Shown: positions 40,390 through 49,106 of the stretch, one piece after another
Layout: each line of letters starts with the position of its first letter
How positions within the stretch are numbered: position 1 is the stretch's first letter
Assembly: GCF_001730365.1 (NCBI RefSeq)
Contig: NZ_MIKB01000016.1
Coordinates: 248,001-312,000, forward strand
Length of the DNA: 64,000 nt
Reading direction: 5' to 3'
Source: Enterococcus quebecensis
Lineage (GTDB): Bacteria; Bacillota; Bacilli; Lactobacillales; Enterococcaceae
Made by a program: the position numbers and the translations under genes
The notes under the pieces: generated by a model
Told to the model about the DNA's origin: nothing
What the model saw: only the letters and a program-made list of their open reading frames with translations
Database searches by the model: none

Positions 40390-41865
40390 ATGAAAAAAAC
40401 ATTAAAAAGGGTTGTTTTAGCTTCACTGATTGGTACACAGATAGTGGCAACACCAATTTCTGTTTTGGCAGTAACTGTTGAAACAACTGAGTCCAGTGAA
40501 ACGGTGGCTCCTCAAAGTGCGGAAGAGCAGGTTGGTGCTCCGGAAGTCACGGAAGAAAGCAAAGAGGAATCAGAGACAACTGAAATGCCGAGTAAAGATG
40601 AGTCTACGGAGAATACTACAACTGTAGAGGAAGACAAAAAAATAGAAAAAGGCTCATCGGAAGAATCAAAAAAAGAAACAACAACAACAACATCTAAAGA
40701 GAGACCAGAGCCAAAAGCAAGTGAAGCGCAAATGCAAAAAGTTAGAGAGGCAATTGCAAAAGCTCAAGAAAAACTTGATACTGGAACGTATTTGGCAGAA
40801 ACAACATTACCATTAAAACTGTCAATAGAAAAAGCATTACTGCTTTTAGGCGATCCCAGTACCACTAATATTAAACTTACTCTAGTAATAAAGGAAATTC
40901 AAAATAAAATGAGTAATTTAATTGAAGCAGAAGTAGAATTAAGTTTTGCGAAAAATTTGGGAATTGCGATCGATGAAGCAACAAAAATTTTGAATAATGC
41001 GGATGAATTTAAAGGTCTTTATACACCAGCTTCTGTTAATGCTGTAAGATCTGAGATACAAGTTGCTCTTGATGCAGGAAAACCCGTTTGGTTAACGATT
41101 CTAGGGGCAAACGGCAAGATTGATCCAAAATTGGCTACCCAAAAAATAACAGACGTTATCGAAAAGGCTGATGCCATTTATACGGCGATAAATGCCGATC
41201 CTGGTTTAGTTCGCAGAGATCATTTAGCTGAGATTTTAGCAGAAGCACGTAAATTATCTGGTTCTAAGGTAGCTGGTATTAAAGATAGAGTAGATTTTGA
41301 AAATGCATTTCGTCAAGCAGAGGATGCATTTGAGAATGCTTTGACAGATGGTGAAGCATCTGAAGCGGTGGATGCTTTGAGAGCAGTATTGGATCGTTTG
41401 AAATTACTTGTTATTGTATCTGCTGTAGATGAGAACAATAATTTAATTATGGATCAAGCAGCTATTTCTTTAACAGGACGACCTCAGGAAGCTTGGTCAG
41501 CTAAACCACCAGTGATTGAAGGATATGAATATATTTCTTCAAGCAATCAACCGTTAGCTTTTACAAATGACATTGTTCCGAAGTTATCAGGAACGTTCGG
41601 TGATGGTACAAATGATGTAACATTCGTCTATAAACAACTAGAGACTGTCAATCCTGCACCGCCAGTCAGTCCAATAAGTCCGGAAACACTGCTTCAAAAT
41701 ACTACAACGATTGATTTAACAAACAAGAATCAAAAAAATGCCTATAAATCAAAGGGGAAACTTCCTCAGACAGGAGAGAACACAAGTGCCATTGCTAGTC
41801 TTGGATTCATTGCATTAGCAGTTGGACTGGTTGTTTTTTTCAAAAAGAGAAGAGAAACTGAATAA
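40390..41865 (+). CDS. LPQTG-anchored surface protein
   Basis: 491 residues, signal peptide MKKTLKRVVLASLIGTQIVA ending near SVLAVT, then an acidic Glu/Ser/Thr-rich stretch (about 32-110). A helical region (115-340) has repeated-type segments (AIAKAQEKLDTGTYL, AEILAEARKLSGSK, ALDAGKPVW) similar to FIVAR-type modules of cell-wall proteins. A small beta domain (about 345-415, LVIVSAVDENNNLIM...DVTFVYKQ) resembles MucBP-like modules. The C-terminus is LPQTGEN, a hydrophobic helix, then KKRRETE, the standard sortase A signal. Adhesion is probable; the ligand is unknown. Confidence 0.85.
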   Translation: MKKTLKRVVLASLIGTQIVATPISVLAVTVETTESSETVAPQSAEEQVGAPEVTEESKEESETTEMPSKDESTENTTTVEEDKKIEKGSSEESKKETTTTTSKERPEPKASEAQMQKVREAIAKAQEKLDTGTYLAETTLPLKLSIEKALLLLGDPSTTNIKLTLVIKEIQNKMSNLIEAEVELSFAKNLGIAIDEATKILNNADEFKGLYTPASVNAVRSEIQVALDAGKPVWLTILGANGKIDPKLATQKITDVIEKADAIYTAINADPGLVRRDHLAEILAEARKLSGSKVAGIKDRVDFENAFRQAEDAFENALTDGEASEAVDALRAVLDRLKLLVIVSAVDENNNLIMDQAAISLTGRPQEAWSAKPPVIEGYEYISSSNQPLAFTNDIVPKLSGTFGDGTNDVTFVYKQLETVNPAPPVSPISPETLLQNTTTIDLTNKNQKNAYKSKGKLPQTGENTSAIASLGFIALAVGLVVFFKKRRETE

Positions 41866-41896
41866 ATTATTTATTTGAACAAGACACTCTAATTGT

Positions 41897-41937
41897 AAAA
41901 AAGGAGCGAAGGTATTTTCCTTGGCTTCTTTTTTTAT
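41897..41937 (+). terminator. Rho-independent terminator (imperfect)
   Basis: AAAAAAGGAGCGAAGG / CCTTGGCTTCTTTTTT around TATTTT, followed by a T run. Confidence 0.6.
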
Positions 41938-42054
41938 AATCATCCTTGTAAAAGAGAGGTTGAGTAATTCTTAGAGAAGCTTTTATTGTGAGCAAATTAT
42001 AGTATAATCTAGTGAGGACTGTGGCTGAATAGGAGCAAGAAATCAAATATGTGA

Positions 42055-42201
42055 GTGATTTTTAATGAAAAGATACTTACATGGGGAGATACAATTGAAG
42101 TAGATAGTCATGATGAGTTTCTCGAACACATAATCATTTCATTGGTAATTATTGCTATTGATTTTGTAAAATTAAGAAGAAGCTGCTTCAAGTTTATCTA
42201 G
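42055..42201 (+). pseudogene. Possible gene remnant in the spacer before queG
   Basis: A 48-codon open frame without a start: it reads FNEKILTWGDTIEVDSHDEF then LEHIIISLVIIAIDFVKL. The first half looks coding, the second less so. The rest of the 41938-42277 spacer shows nothing recognisable. Confidence 0.2.
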
Positions 42202-42277
42202 TAAATGAATAACAGATTTATCGGATCGAAACTAAAATGATGACAATAATTTAAGCGGTGGACTATAATAAATGACG

Positions 42278-42352
42278 TACTGACTGGGGAGGATTTTCCT
42301 GGTTTTCAGTCGAGGTTAAACAAAACAGACACATTCAGCTTTTAAACTAAGG
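42278..42352 (+). repeat. Degenerate copy of the intercistronic repeat before queG
   Basis: The 3' half of the element is recognisable: TTTTCAGTCGAGGTTAA then CATTCAGCTTTTAA followed by AAGGAG, which matches TTTTTCAGTCAGAGCTAA and CATTCAGCTTTTAA of the copy before the MurJ-like gene. The 5' half is replaced by GACTGGGGAGGATTTTCC. Confidence 0.5.
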
Positions 42353-42362
42353 AGTACGAACC

Positions 42363-43508
42363 ATGACATTAAAACAACGAATCATTGCGGAAAGTAAACG
42401 TTTAGGGATCGATAAAATTGGTTTTGCTTCTGCGGAACCTTTTTATGAATTAGAGGATTCTTTACGAAGACAAAAGGAACTTGGGTTTAATTCTGGGTTT
42501 GAACATCAAGTGATTGAAGAGCGAATCTATCCAGAAAAAACATTTGAAAATCCCAAAACGATTATTTCTATTGCATTGGCTTATCCGACTAAAATAGAAG
42601 AAAAAGTTCCAAGAGATGAGAAAAGAGGCATGTTTTCCAGAGCATCTTGGGGCATTGATTATCATGATATTTTGCGGGATCGCTTAACAAAATTGATTGA
42701 TTTTATTCAATCCCAAGCCAAAAGTTTGGAAGAAACGGAAAAGTGGCGTTTTGCTCCGCAAGTGGATACTGGAGAACTGGTTGATGTTGCTGTTGCTCAG
42801 CGTGCGGGCTTAGGTTTCATCGGGAGAAATGGCTTGTTGATTACAGAAGAGTTTGGCTCTTTTGTTTATTTGGGAGAGATTGTAACCAATATTGATTTTG
42901 AAGTGGATGAACCTGTACCGTTTGGCTGTGGCGATTGTACTCGTTGTGTAACCGCATGTCCTACCCAAGCGCTTTTAGGAGATGGCAGCATGAATGCGCA
43001 AAAATGTTTGGCTTATCAAACTCAAACTAAAGGAATGGTACCAGAAGAGTATCGTAAAAAAATGAGCAATGTGATTTACGGTTGTGACATTTGTCAGTTG
43101 GTTTGTCCTTATAATAAAGGGAAAAATTTTCATTTTCATAAAGAAATGGAACCAGAAGTGGATACTGTTTATCCTAAATTAAAACCAATGTTAAGCATAT
43201 CGAATAAAGAATTTAAAGAAACTTTTGGGCATTTATCTGGTTCTTGGCGAGGGAAAAAACCACTGCAAAGAAACGCACTAATTGCTTTGGCTAATTTAGG
43301 TGATCGCAGTGCATTACCAGAAATTTTAGTCTGTGCAAAAGAAGATGTGCGTCCTGTAATTAGAGGAACCGCAGCATGGGCAATCGGTAAATTAGGAAAT
43401 AGAGAAGCGGAAAAATGGCTTGGTATTTTGACTGAGTTGTTAGAAAAAGAGCAAGACGAAGAAGTGATTGTGGAGATAACGAATGCCATTGAACGATTAG
43501 AAAAGTAA
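42363..43508 (+). CDS. queG: Epoxyqueuosine reductase
   Basis: 381 residues; AAGGAG before the ATG. The N-terminal cobalamin-binding half includes [13 protein letters not shown] and [21 protein letters not shown]. Two 4Fe-4S clusters: [12 protein letters not shown] and [13 protein letters not shown], with the extra Cys in [12 protein letters not shown]. The C-terminal part (about 290-381) has HEAT-like repeats ([28 protein letters not shown]), as in the longer QueG forms. It reduces epoxyqueuosine to queuosine in tRNA anticodons, the last step of Q synthesis. Single gene, with a degenerate repeat element in its leader. Confidence 0.96.
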   Translation: MTLKQRIIAESKRLGIDKIGFASAEPFYELEDSLRRQKELGFNSGFEHQVIEERIYPEKTFENPKTIISIALAYPTKIEEKVPRDEKRGMFSRASWGIDYHDILRDRLTKLIDFIQSQAKSLEETEKWRFAPQVDTGELVDVAVAQRAGLGFIGRNGLLITEEFGSFVYLGEIVTNIDFEVDEPVPFGCGDCTRCVTACPTQALLGDGSMNAQKCLAYQTQTKGMVPEEYRKKMSNVIYGCDICQLVCPYNKGKNFHFHKEMEPEVDTVYPKLKPMLSISNKEFKETFGHLSGSWRGKKPLQRNALIALANLGDRSALPEILVCAKEDVRPVIRGTAAWAIGKLGNREAEKWLGILTELLEKEQDEEVIVEITNAIERLEK

Positions 43509-43544
43509 TTAATTATTTATGAGGATACAGATGTTAGAGGCATA

Positions 43545-43590
43545 AGAAAAAAGCACCGAAAAGAAGATCTTTTCAGTGCTTTTTTATATT
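43545..43590. terminator. Bidirectional terminator after queG
   Basis: AAAAAGCACCGAAAAG / CTTTTCAGTGCTTTTT stem around AAGAT, one mismatch, T-rich on both strands. Confidence 0.85.
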
Positions 43591-43602
43591 TAACTAACAA
43601 AA

Positions 43603-43902
43603 TTAAGCTTTTGCAGCCTCTTTTGGTTCGCGGCCTAAAATCGCTTGTAGAACTGTTAAGACACCATATGAAGCTAAAATTGTGTAAATCAAGCTTGAAT
43701 ACGTTGTAATATCGAAATCCCACGTTTTGTAAATAACTAAAACAATTGCTAAAACAATGCCTGCAAGAACGTTTAAAAATGCGAAAGCCCATAGATTTCC
43801 ATTTTCTTTACGTGAAAGATAATAGATCGAAAACCATAAACTTAAAACACCCCAAGCGATGCAGACTAAAATAGCTGCCCAATAAATAATAAATGCTACC
43901 AC
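43603..43902 (-). CDS. Small three-helix membrane protein
   Basis: 99 residues from GTG at 43902, with GAGGTG seven to eight nt upstream. Three hydrophobic helices (about 2-28, 37-60, 66-88) joined by short loops (SRKENGNLW, KTWDFDITTY), ending in a soluble tail REPKEAAKA. No known motif. Convergent with queG and sharing its terminator. Function unknown. Confidence 0.8.
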   Translation of the reverse strand: MVAFIIYWAAILVCIAWGVLSLWFSIYYLSRKENGNLWAFAFLNVLAGIVLAIVLVIYKTWDFDITTYSSLIYTILASYGVLTVLQAILGREPKEAAKA

Positions 43903-44130
43903 GAAGTTTCACCTCACTTTTATACATTAAGTATTCTATCACGTTCTCTTTTTTTTGTCATGAAAAGACAGTGAAAAACTTAACAATATTAAAAGGTTCT
44001 CACTTGATTTTAGACGATAACGTTTTAATCCTGAATAGCTGAAATAAAAGAATTCTTTTTAAATTTATGCGAATATTTTTTCTATCTGACATCCATTTAA
44101 GCTATAATAAAAGTATTAGGAGATGATTCT

Positions 44131-44835
44131 ATGCAATCAATCGATGAACAAAAAGCTGTGGCTTTAATCCAACAAGCCAGAAAAATCACTTTTTTGACTG
44201 GTGCAGGTGTTTCAACAGCTTCTGGCGTACCTGATTATCGTTCTTTATCAGGGATATACCAGGGGATTGAGCGTCCTGAATACTTGTTAAGTCAGACATG
44301 TTTGATTGAAGAGCCGGATAAATTTTATTCATTTGTGAAAACATTGTATCATCCAAAAGTTCAGCCGAACCTTATCCATTTAAAAATGGCAGAACTAGAA
44401 AAAACAAAAGAAACATGGGTCATTTCTCAAAACATAGATGGGCTTCATACTGCAGCAGGAACGCAGCATTTAGTGAACTTTCATGGGGATTTGTATGACT
44501 GCTACTGTCGACTATGTGGTCAAAAAGTTGCTGCAACTGCCTATTTAGTATCTGATCGTCACGAACAGTGCGGTGGGCAAATTAGACCTAATATCGTTTT
44601 GTACGAAGAAGGGTTAAGCCAACAATCGGTTGAAACATCTATTGAAGCTGTTGCTAGCGCTGAGTTAGTAGTTATAGTTGGAACGACTTTTCAAGTGCAT
44701 CCTTTTTGTGACTTGATTCATTATGCCGCTGATACAGCAAAGGTTTTAGTAATCAATCAAACACCGATTAAATTAAATAAAGAAGCTTATTTTTTCAAAG
44801 AAGATGCAACGAATATTTTTGACAATACTTTATAG
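44131..44835 (+). CDS. Sirtuin (Sir2-family NAD-dependent protein deacylase)
   Basis: 234 residues; AGGAGATG before the ATG. NAD-binding motifs: TFLTGAGVSTASGVPDYRS, SQNIDGLH, catalytic His in VNFHGDLY, and VVIVGTTFQVHP. The zinc module has CYCRLC, but the second pair is reduced to HEQCGG, lacking one Cys of the usual CxxC, so the metal site is altered or uses His. First gene of an operon with the acetyltransferase-chorismate mutase fusion and NiaR, a niacin/NAD regulator, a sensible partner for an NAD-consuming, nicotinamide-releasing enzyme. Confidence 0.92.
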   Translation: MQSIDEQKAVALIQQARKITFLTGAGVSTASGVPDYRSLSGIYQGIERPEYLLSQTCLIEEPDKFYSFVKTLYHPKVQPNLIHLKMAELEKTKETWVISQNIDGLHTAAGTQHLVNFHGDLYDCYCRLCGQKVAATAYLVSDRHEQCGGQIRPNIVLYEEGLSQQSVETSIEAVASAELVVIVGTTFQVHPFCDLIHYAADTAKVLVINQTPIKLNKEAYFFKEDATNIFDNTL

Positions 44836-44847
44836 AGGAGCGTTACT

Positions 44848-45687
44848 ATGGAAGAAATAAAATCAGAACGACAAAAAATGATCGATGGGGAACTTTATTT
44901 TGCAGCTGATCCAGAATTAACAACGGCACGGAAATTTGCTAGAGAACAAATGAAACTAATCAATAGAGAAGAAGATCAGTTGATTCGTCGGCAGCTAGTT
45001 GAAGAGACGTTTGGTACAACTGGAACGGGTAGTCATATTGAACCGTCTATTAGTTTTGATTACGGCTTTAATATTCATGTTGGGAAAAATTTCTATGCCA
45101 ATTTTAACAGCATCTTTTTAGACATTTGCCCAATTACGATTGGCGATAACTGTATGTTTGGTCCGAATGCGCAATTATATACAGCAACCCATCCATTACA
45201 CCCTGTTAAAAGAAATAGCGGACTAGAATACGGAAAACCGATTACATTAGGCAATAATGTTTGGTTAGGCGGGGGAGTTGTGATTACTCCAGGTGTAACT
45301 TTAGGTGATAATGTTGTCGTAGCAGCAGGAGCTGTAGTGACAAAATCATTTCCAGATAATTGTGTAATTGGCGGAAATCCAGCGAAAATCATCAAAGAAA
45401 TTGAAGTGGATGAAAAACGTTCACCGCTAACGATTCAGCGAGATAAAATCAATGCGTTAGATAAACAAATCGTTGCATTGTTAGAAGAGCGCATGGACGT
45501 TGTGGAAGCCATTGCTTCAATTAAAAAAACATCAGATCAACCGATCTTAGATGTAACAAGAGAAAAAGAAGTACTAGGAAAAATTGCTGGTTATATAAAA
45601 AACGATAAATATGAAGAAGTGATCAAAGAGACGTATCAAGGTATCATGGATGCTTCAAAACAATTTCAACAAAAGCAAATGGACTAA
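44848..45687 (+). CDS. Maltose/galactoside O-acetyltransferase fused to an AroQ-type chorismate mutase
   Basis: 279 residues; the acetyltransferase alone is usually about 185. Residues 5-190 are a Maa/LacA left-handed beta-helix: the Mac domain (RQKMIDGELYFAADPEL), hexapeptide repeats, the catalytic His in YTATHPLHP, GNNVWLGGGVVITPGVTLGD and GGNPAKIIKEI. Residues about 198-277 are a helical chorismate mutase: RDKINALDKQIVALLEERMD, VVEAIASIKK, DVTREKEVL and SKQFQQ keep the Arg, Arg, Lys, Arg-Glu and Gln pattern of AroQ active sites. So both domains look active. Chorismate mutase converts chorismate to prephenate for Phe/Tyr. It lies 12 nt after the sirtuin gene and 19 nt before niaR. Confidence 0.85.
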   Translation: MEEIKSERQKMIDGELYFAADPELTTARKFAREQMKLINREEDQLIRRQLVEETFGTTGTGSHIEPSISFDYGFNIHVGKNFYANFNSIFLDICPITIGDNCMFGPNAQLYTATHPLHPVKRNSGLEYGKPITLGNNVWLGGGVVITPGVTLGDNVVVAAGAVVTKSFPDNCVIGGNPAKIIKEIEVDEKRSPLTIQRDKINALDKQIVALLEERMDVVEAIASIKKTSDQPILDVTREKEVLGKIAGYIKNDKYEEVIKETYQGIMDASKQFQQKQMD

Positions 45688-45706
45688 ACAGGCAGGAGGA
45701 ATTTAA

Positions 45707-46225
45707 ATGGATGGCATAAAAAGACGAGAAGCGATTTTACTTGAATTGGAATCAGCAGAAAAGCCAGTGAGTGCCAGTCGTTTTGCAAAAGAATTCAAGG
45801 TCAGCCGTCAAATCGTGGTGGGCGATGTGGCTCTTTTAAGAGCATCTGGCTATGAAATTATTGCAACAGCTAGAGGTTATTTGCTTGAAACTGAAAAAGA
45901 TAAACAAGGGATTATCAGAAAGATCGCTTGTCAGCATTCACCGGAACAAACCGAAGATGAGTTATTGACGATCGTCTCATTAGGTGGAGAAATCATTGAT
46001 GTTGTAGTGGAACATCCGATTTACGGTGAACTAACAGGTGGTCTGCATATTAGTACAGAAAAAGAAGTAAAAGCTTTTATTAAAGGGTATGAAAAAAGTA
46101 ATGCTTCATTATTATCTGAGCTGACAGAAGGTATTCATTTGCATACGATTCGTTGTAAAAATGAAGGAACGTTCCAGAGTATCAAAGAAGAGCTGACTGA
46201 AAAAGACATTTTGTATAAAGGGTAA
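45707..46225 (+). CDS. niaR: Niacin-responsive repressor NiaR (HTH-3H)
   Basis: 172 residues; CAGGAGG before the ATG. N-terminal HTH_11 helix-turn-helix (KRREAILLELE...SASRFAKEFKVSRQIVVGDVAL). The C-terminal 3H domain has its conserved His residues in CQHSPEQTEDEL, VVEHPIYGELTGGLHI and LTEGIHLHTIRC. NiaR binds nicotinic acid through a metal in the 3H domain and represses niacin uptake and NAD salvage genes in Bacillota. It is last in the operon with the sirtuin. Confidence 0.92.
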   Translation: MDGIKRREAILLELESAEKPVSASRFAKEFKVSRQIVVGDVALLRASGYEIIATARGYLLETEKDKQGIIRKIACQHSPEQTEDELLTIVSLGGEIIDVVVEHPIYGELTGGLHISTEKEVKAFIKGYEKSNASLLSELTEGIHLHTIRCKNEGTFQSIKEELTEKDILYKG

Positions 46226-46237
46226 AAATAGATAGAC

Positions 46238-46278
46238 ATAGACAAAACTGCTAGGGGTGTTTGTGTCTTTTTTTTTAA
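46238..46278 (+). terminator. Rho-independent terminator after niaR
   Basis: AGACATAGACAAAAC with GTGTTTGTGTCT followed by eight T. Confidence 0.75.
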
Positions 46279-46308
46279 TAAACGAATTTAGGGGAGGGAA
46301 TAAAAATT

Positions 46309-46944
46309 ATGAAAAAAAAGTTATTTTTTGTGTTGGGAGCAATTCTTTTACTATCAGGTTGTTCAAATTCAAATGAACCAAATAAAAGTTTGGAAAGTTC
46401 CACAAGTAACAGTTCAAAGAATTCTACTTCGAAAGCAAGCGAAGGTGATTCAACAAAACAAGTGTCAAGTAAATCATCTGAAAAACAATTGACTCAAGAA
46501 ACAACAACTGAAGATGTGATTAAAACATATCCATATGAAGTCTCGTTAGATACATTTAAAGCGAATAGCGTGTTTGGTAAAAAGGGGATGAATGTTCCAA
46601 ATACCATTGAATTTTCTTTTGAAAATGCATCACAGGGTGTGGTATCCTTTAAATTTAATACACCAGAACAAGAGCATGTAACGAGTTACAGGGCTTCTTA
46701 TCAGCAGGTTCCCACAAAAACAATACGTATTTTTTCAGCAGAAAACAAAAATATACGTACTGTAAATGTAAATACAGAATTGGTGCTAGGAGAACGAGTG
46801 TACAGTGATCAAGATCGTATAATTTCTGGCAACCTTTATACGTTTATGAATAAAAATGGTGGAGTATCTCTAATAACACCAAATTATGCTGGAAATGTAG
46901 CTCCAGAGGATACGGATGTGATGTTGGAGTATTTGCCAAGGTAA
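46309..46944 (+). CDS. Lipoprotein of unknown function
   Basis: 211 residues, GGGGAGGG before the ATG. Lipobox LSGC after KKKLFFVLGAILL. A Ser/Thr/Asn/Lys-rich linker covers about 20-70. A compact C-terminal domain (about 75-211) contains KTYPYEVSLDTFKANSVF, GVVSFKFNTPEQEHVTSYRA and GERVYSDQDRIISGNLYTF. No family recognised. Single gene, convergent with ldh. Confidence 0.8.
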   Translation: MKKKLFFVLGAILLLSGCSNSNEPNKSLESSTSNSSKNSTSKASEGDSTKQVSSKSSEKQLTQETTTEDVIKTYPYEVSLDTFKANSVFGKKGMNVPNTIEFSFENASQGVVSFKFNTPEQEHVTSYRASYQQVPTKTIRIFSAENKNIRTVNVNTELVLGERVYSDQDRIISGNLYTFMNKNGGVSLITPNYAGNVAPEDTDVMLEYLPR

Positions 46945-46977
46945 TTAACATTGTTCGGTTAGCTTAACTTAATCAAC

Positions 46978-47026
46978 GAAAAAAACTCTATCAGAAGTCA
47001 TTATGACTTCTGATAGAGTTTTTTTA
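46978..47026. terminator. Bidirectional terminator between the lipoprotein gene and ldh
   Basis: 20-bp perfect stem (46981-47000 with 47004-47023) around a TTA loop, with flanking A and T runs. Confidence 0.93.
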
Positions 47027-48004
47027 ATTGTTTTCCGCTTCAAATTTCTCGAATGCTGATTTGATAACTTCTTTCAAAGCATTAGCAGAAGCATTCATTC
47101 GATCCATTTCAGAATCTGTCAATGGGATTTCAATAACTTGTTTGACCCCTTGACGATTGATTACAGCAGGTGCACCGATGTAAATGTCATCTTGTCCGTA
47201 TTCTCCATCTAAATAAACAGAAAGTGGAAATACAGAATCTTCATCGTCTAAGATTGCTTTAGTAATTCGAGCCAAGGCAGCTGCAATTCCGTAGAATGTT
47301 GCGCCTTTTTTCTCAATGATTGAATAAGCGGCATCTCTCACGTTAAAGAATAGATTGACCATGGCTTCTTCATCTACATCAGGGTTATTTTTAACCCATT
47401 CATAAATTTGTAATCCAGCAACATTAGCATGAGACCAAACTGGAAATTCAGTATCGCCGTGTTCACCTAAAATATATGCATGGACGTTACGAGCATCAAC
47501 ATTGACTAATTCAGCAATTGCTTGACGGAAACGTGCTGAATCAAGTGATGTTCCCGAACCGATAACGCGTTCTTTTGGAAATCCCGAGAACTTCCATGTA
47601 GAATAAGTTAAAATATCAACTGGATTGGCAGCAACTAAGAAAATGCCGTTAAAACCGGAATCAACGATGGCGGTAACGATTTGTTTGTTGATTTTCAAGT
47701 TTTTATGAACCAAATCAATTCTTGTTTCACCAGGTTTTTGTGCAGCACCTGCAGTCAATACCACAAGATCAGCATCATGACAGTCTTCATAAGTGGCTGC
47801 ATAAATCTTTTTAGGAGAAGTGAAAGCCAATGCATGAGATAAATCAGCGGCATCTCCTTCAGTTTTTTTTATATCTATATCAATAATCCCAACTTCTTGT
47901 GCAATGTTTTGAGTGACTAAGGCAAAAGCGTAACTAGATCCGACAGCGCCATCTCCAACTAAAATTACTTTTTGATGATCTTTATTTCCTACTGCTGAAG
48001 TCAT
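47024..48004 (-). CDS. ldh: L-lactate dehydrogenase
   Basis: 326 residues from the ATG at 48004, nine nt after AAAGGA; an ATG three codons upstream overlaps that site. Rossmann motif [18 protein letters not shown]; substrate region [14 protein letters not shown] with Arg; catalytic His in [28 protein letters not shown]-type block as [15 protein letters not shown]. It reduces pyruvate to L-lactate, the main NADH sink in homolactic fermentation. The promoter carries a Rex-type operator on its -35 box. Single gene. Confidence 0.97.
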   Translation of the reverse strand: MTSAVGNKDHQKVILVGDGAVGSSYAFALVTQNIAQEVGIIDIDIKKTEGDAADLSHALAFTSPKKIYAATYEDCHDADLVVLTAGAAQKPGETRIDLVHKNLKINKQIVTAIVDSGFNGIFLVAANPVDILTYSTWKFSGFPKERVIGSGTSLDSARFRQAIAELVNVDARNVHAYILGEHGDTEFPVWSHANVAGLQIYEWVKNNPDVDEEAMVNLFFNVRDAAYSIIEKKGATFYGIAAALARITKAILDDEDSVFPLSVYLDGEYGQDDIYIGAPAVINRQGVKQVIEIPLTDSEMDRMNASANALKEVIKSAFEKFEAENN

Positions 48005-48042
48005 GTGTACCATTCCTTTCAGATAATTGTTTTATCACAATG

Positions 48043-48073
48043 ATAATACCACCGTTTGTGATCTTTGTCACGT
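48043..48073 (-). promoter_or_regulatory. ldh promoter with Rex-like operator
   Basis: On the minus strand GTGACA (48071-48066), 17-nt spacer, TATTAT (48048-48043). The palindrome TTGTGA-TCTTTG-TCACGT (plus strand 48056-48073) overlaps the -35 box and resembles TTGTGAA-N4-TTCACAA, the Rex site known at NADH-oxidising fermentation genes. Confidence 0.6.
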
Positions 48074-48385
48074 TTTTTGATTATTATATTGATACAGTTT
48101 TTAATGCTGTTTTATAAGAAAACTCTTTCATGTGCGGTATTTCACTATTTGTGTTTTTAACTATTATTTTTGCTTTTGAAAAGAATAAATCAGGTTTACG
48201 GTTTTTTTAACAAATTAAAAGATTCGGCAATTGATTGTTTTATGGTATAATTGTAAAAAACTGGGCAGAGGATTTTCCTGCTCGGGCATTTTGTGTTGGA
48301 GAATGAATAAAGGGTAGCAGAAAAGCAATTTCTTTGAAAATAAGCGCCTGTTCCAACCTCTTAATATAAGGAGACTATAAAAGAA

Positions 48386-48952
48386 ATGAAAATGATCGTC
48401 GGGTTAGGTAACCCAGGAAGCAAGTATCAAGAGACAAAACACAATATTGGTTTCATTACAGTAGATGAAATTGCACACCGTTACAATGCGACGTTTAACA
48501 AAAGTCAATTTGAAGCGGATATCGCAGAGTTTTTTATAGGAACAGAAAAGATCATGTTGGTTAAGCCACTCACGTTTATGAATGAGTCTGGTCGTTCAGT
48601 TGGACCATTAATGACTTATTATGGTGTGGAAGATGAAGAGCTGATTGTCATTTATGATGACTTAGATCTAGACGTTGGCAAAATCCGATTACGTGAAAAA
48701 GGTGGAGCTGGTGGACATAATGGAATCAAGAGCTTGATTTCTCATCTAGGAACGAATGTGTTCCCGAGAATAAAAATCGGCATTGGTCGCCCTATTGGCA
48801 GTAATACAGTGGTTCATCATGTGCTAAGCGGATTTCCAAAAGAAAGCCACGAAGAGATGTTGATTGCGGTGAAAAATGCGGCAGATGCAGCGGTTTATAC
48901 CTGTGAAGGACATACATTTGTTGATACGATGAATCAATATAATGGAAAATAA
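48386..48952 (+). CDS. pth: Peptidyl-tRNA hydrolase
   Basis: 188 residues, AAGGAG upstream. Signature MIVGLGNPGSKYQETKHNIGF split as GLGNPG and KHNIGF, with catalytic His in KHN, Asn in FMNESG and Asp in VIYDDLDLDVGKIRLR; GGAGGHNGIKSL. It recycles peptidyl-tRNA dropped from ribosomes. First gene of the pth-mfd block, as in B. subtilis. A second ATG lies two codons downstream. Confidence 0.97.
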   Translation: MKMIVGLGNPGSKYQETKHNIGFITVDEIAHRYNATFNKSQFEADIAEFFIGTEKIMLVKPLTFMNESGRSVGPLMTYYGVEDEELIVIYDDLDLDVGKIRLREKGGAGGHNGIKSLISHLGTNVFPRIKIGIGRPIGSNTVVHHVLSGFPKESHEEMLIAVKNAADAAVYTCEGHTFVDTMNQYNGK

Positions 48953-48969
48953 ACAAGAGGGAAATTATT

Positions 48970-49096
48970 GTCTAGCTTTGTGGACTAGTCTCTCGGAAAA
49001 AAGATGGAAATTGAATGAGGCAAAAAGTACCTCGCTCGATTTCCACTATTTGTCATTCGAGGCTAAAAGAGCCCGCTATGCTTTTAACTTTTAGGA
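48970..49096 (+). repeat. Single copy of the structured intercistronic repeat (pth-mfd)
   Basis: Reads GTCTAGCTTTGTGGACTAG, CTCGGAAAAAAGATGGAAA, central hairpin GAGG-CAAAAAGTA-CCTC inside GGAAAT...ATTTCC, then GAGGCTAAAAGAGCCCG and CTTTTAACTTTTAGGAGG. It aligns with the copies at 52641 and 26535 (minus) but with a different, self-complementary centre. It ends at the mfd ribosome site. Confidence 0.8.
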
Positions 49097-49106
49097 GGAG
49101 TCTAAC

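Noticed and set aside
48250-48300. Another copy of the intercistronic repeat before pth
   Set aside because: It shares only GAGGATTTTCCTG with the queG leader and lacks the conserved CTAGCTT and CAGCTTTTAA blocks.
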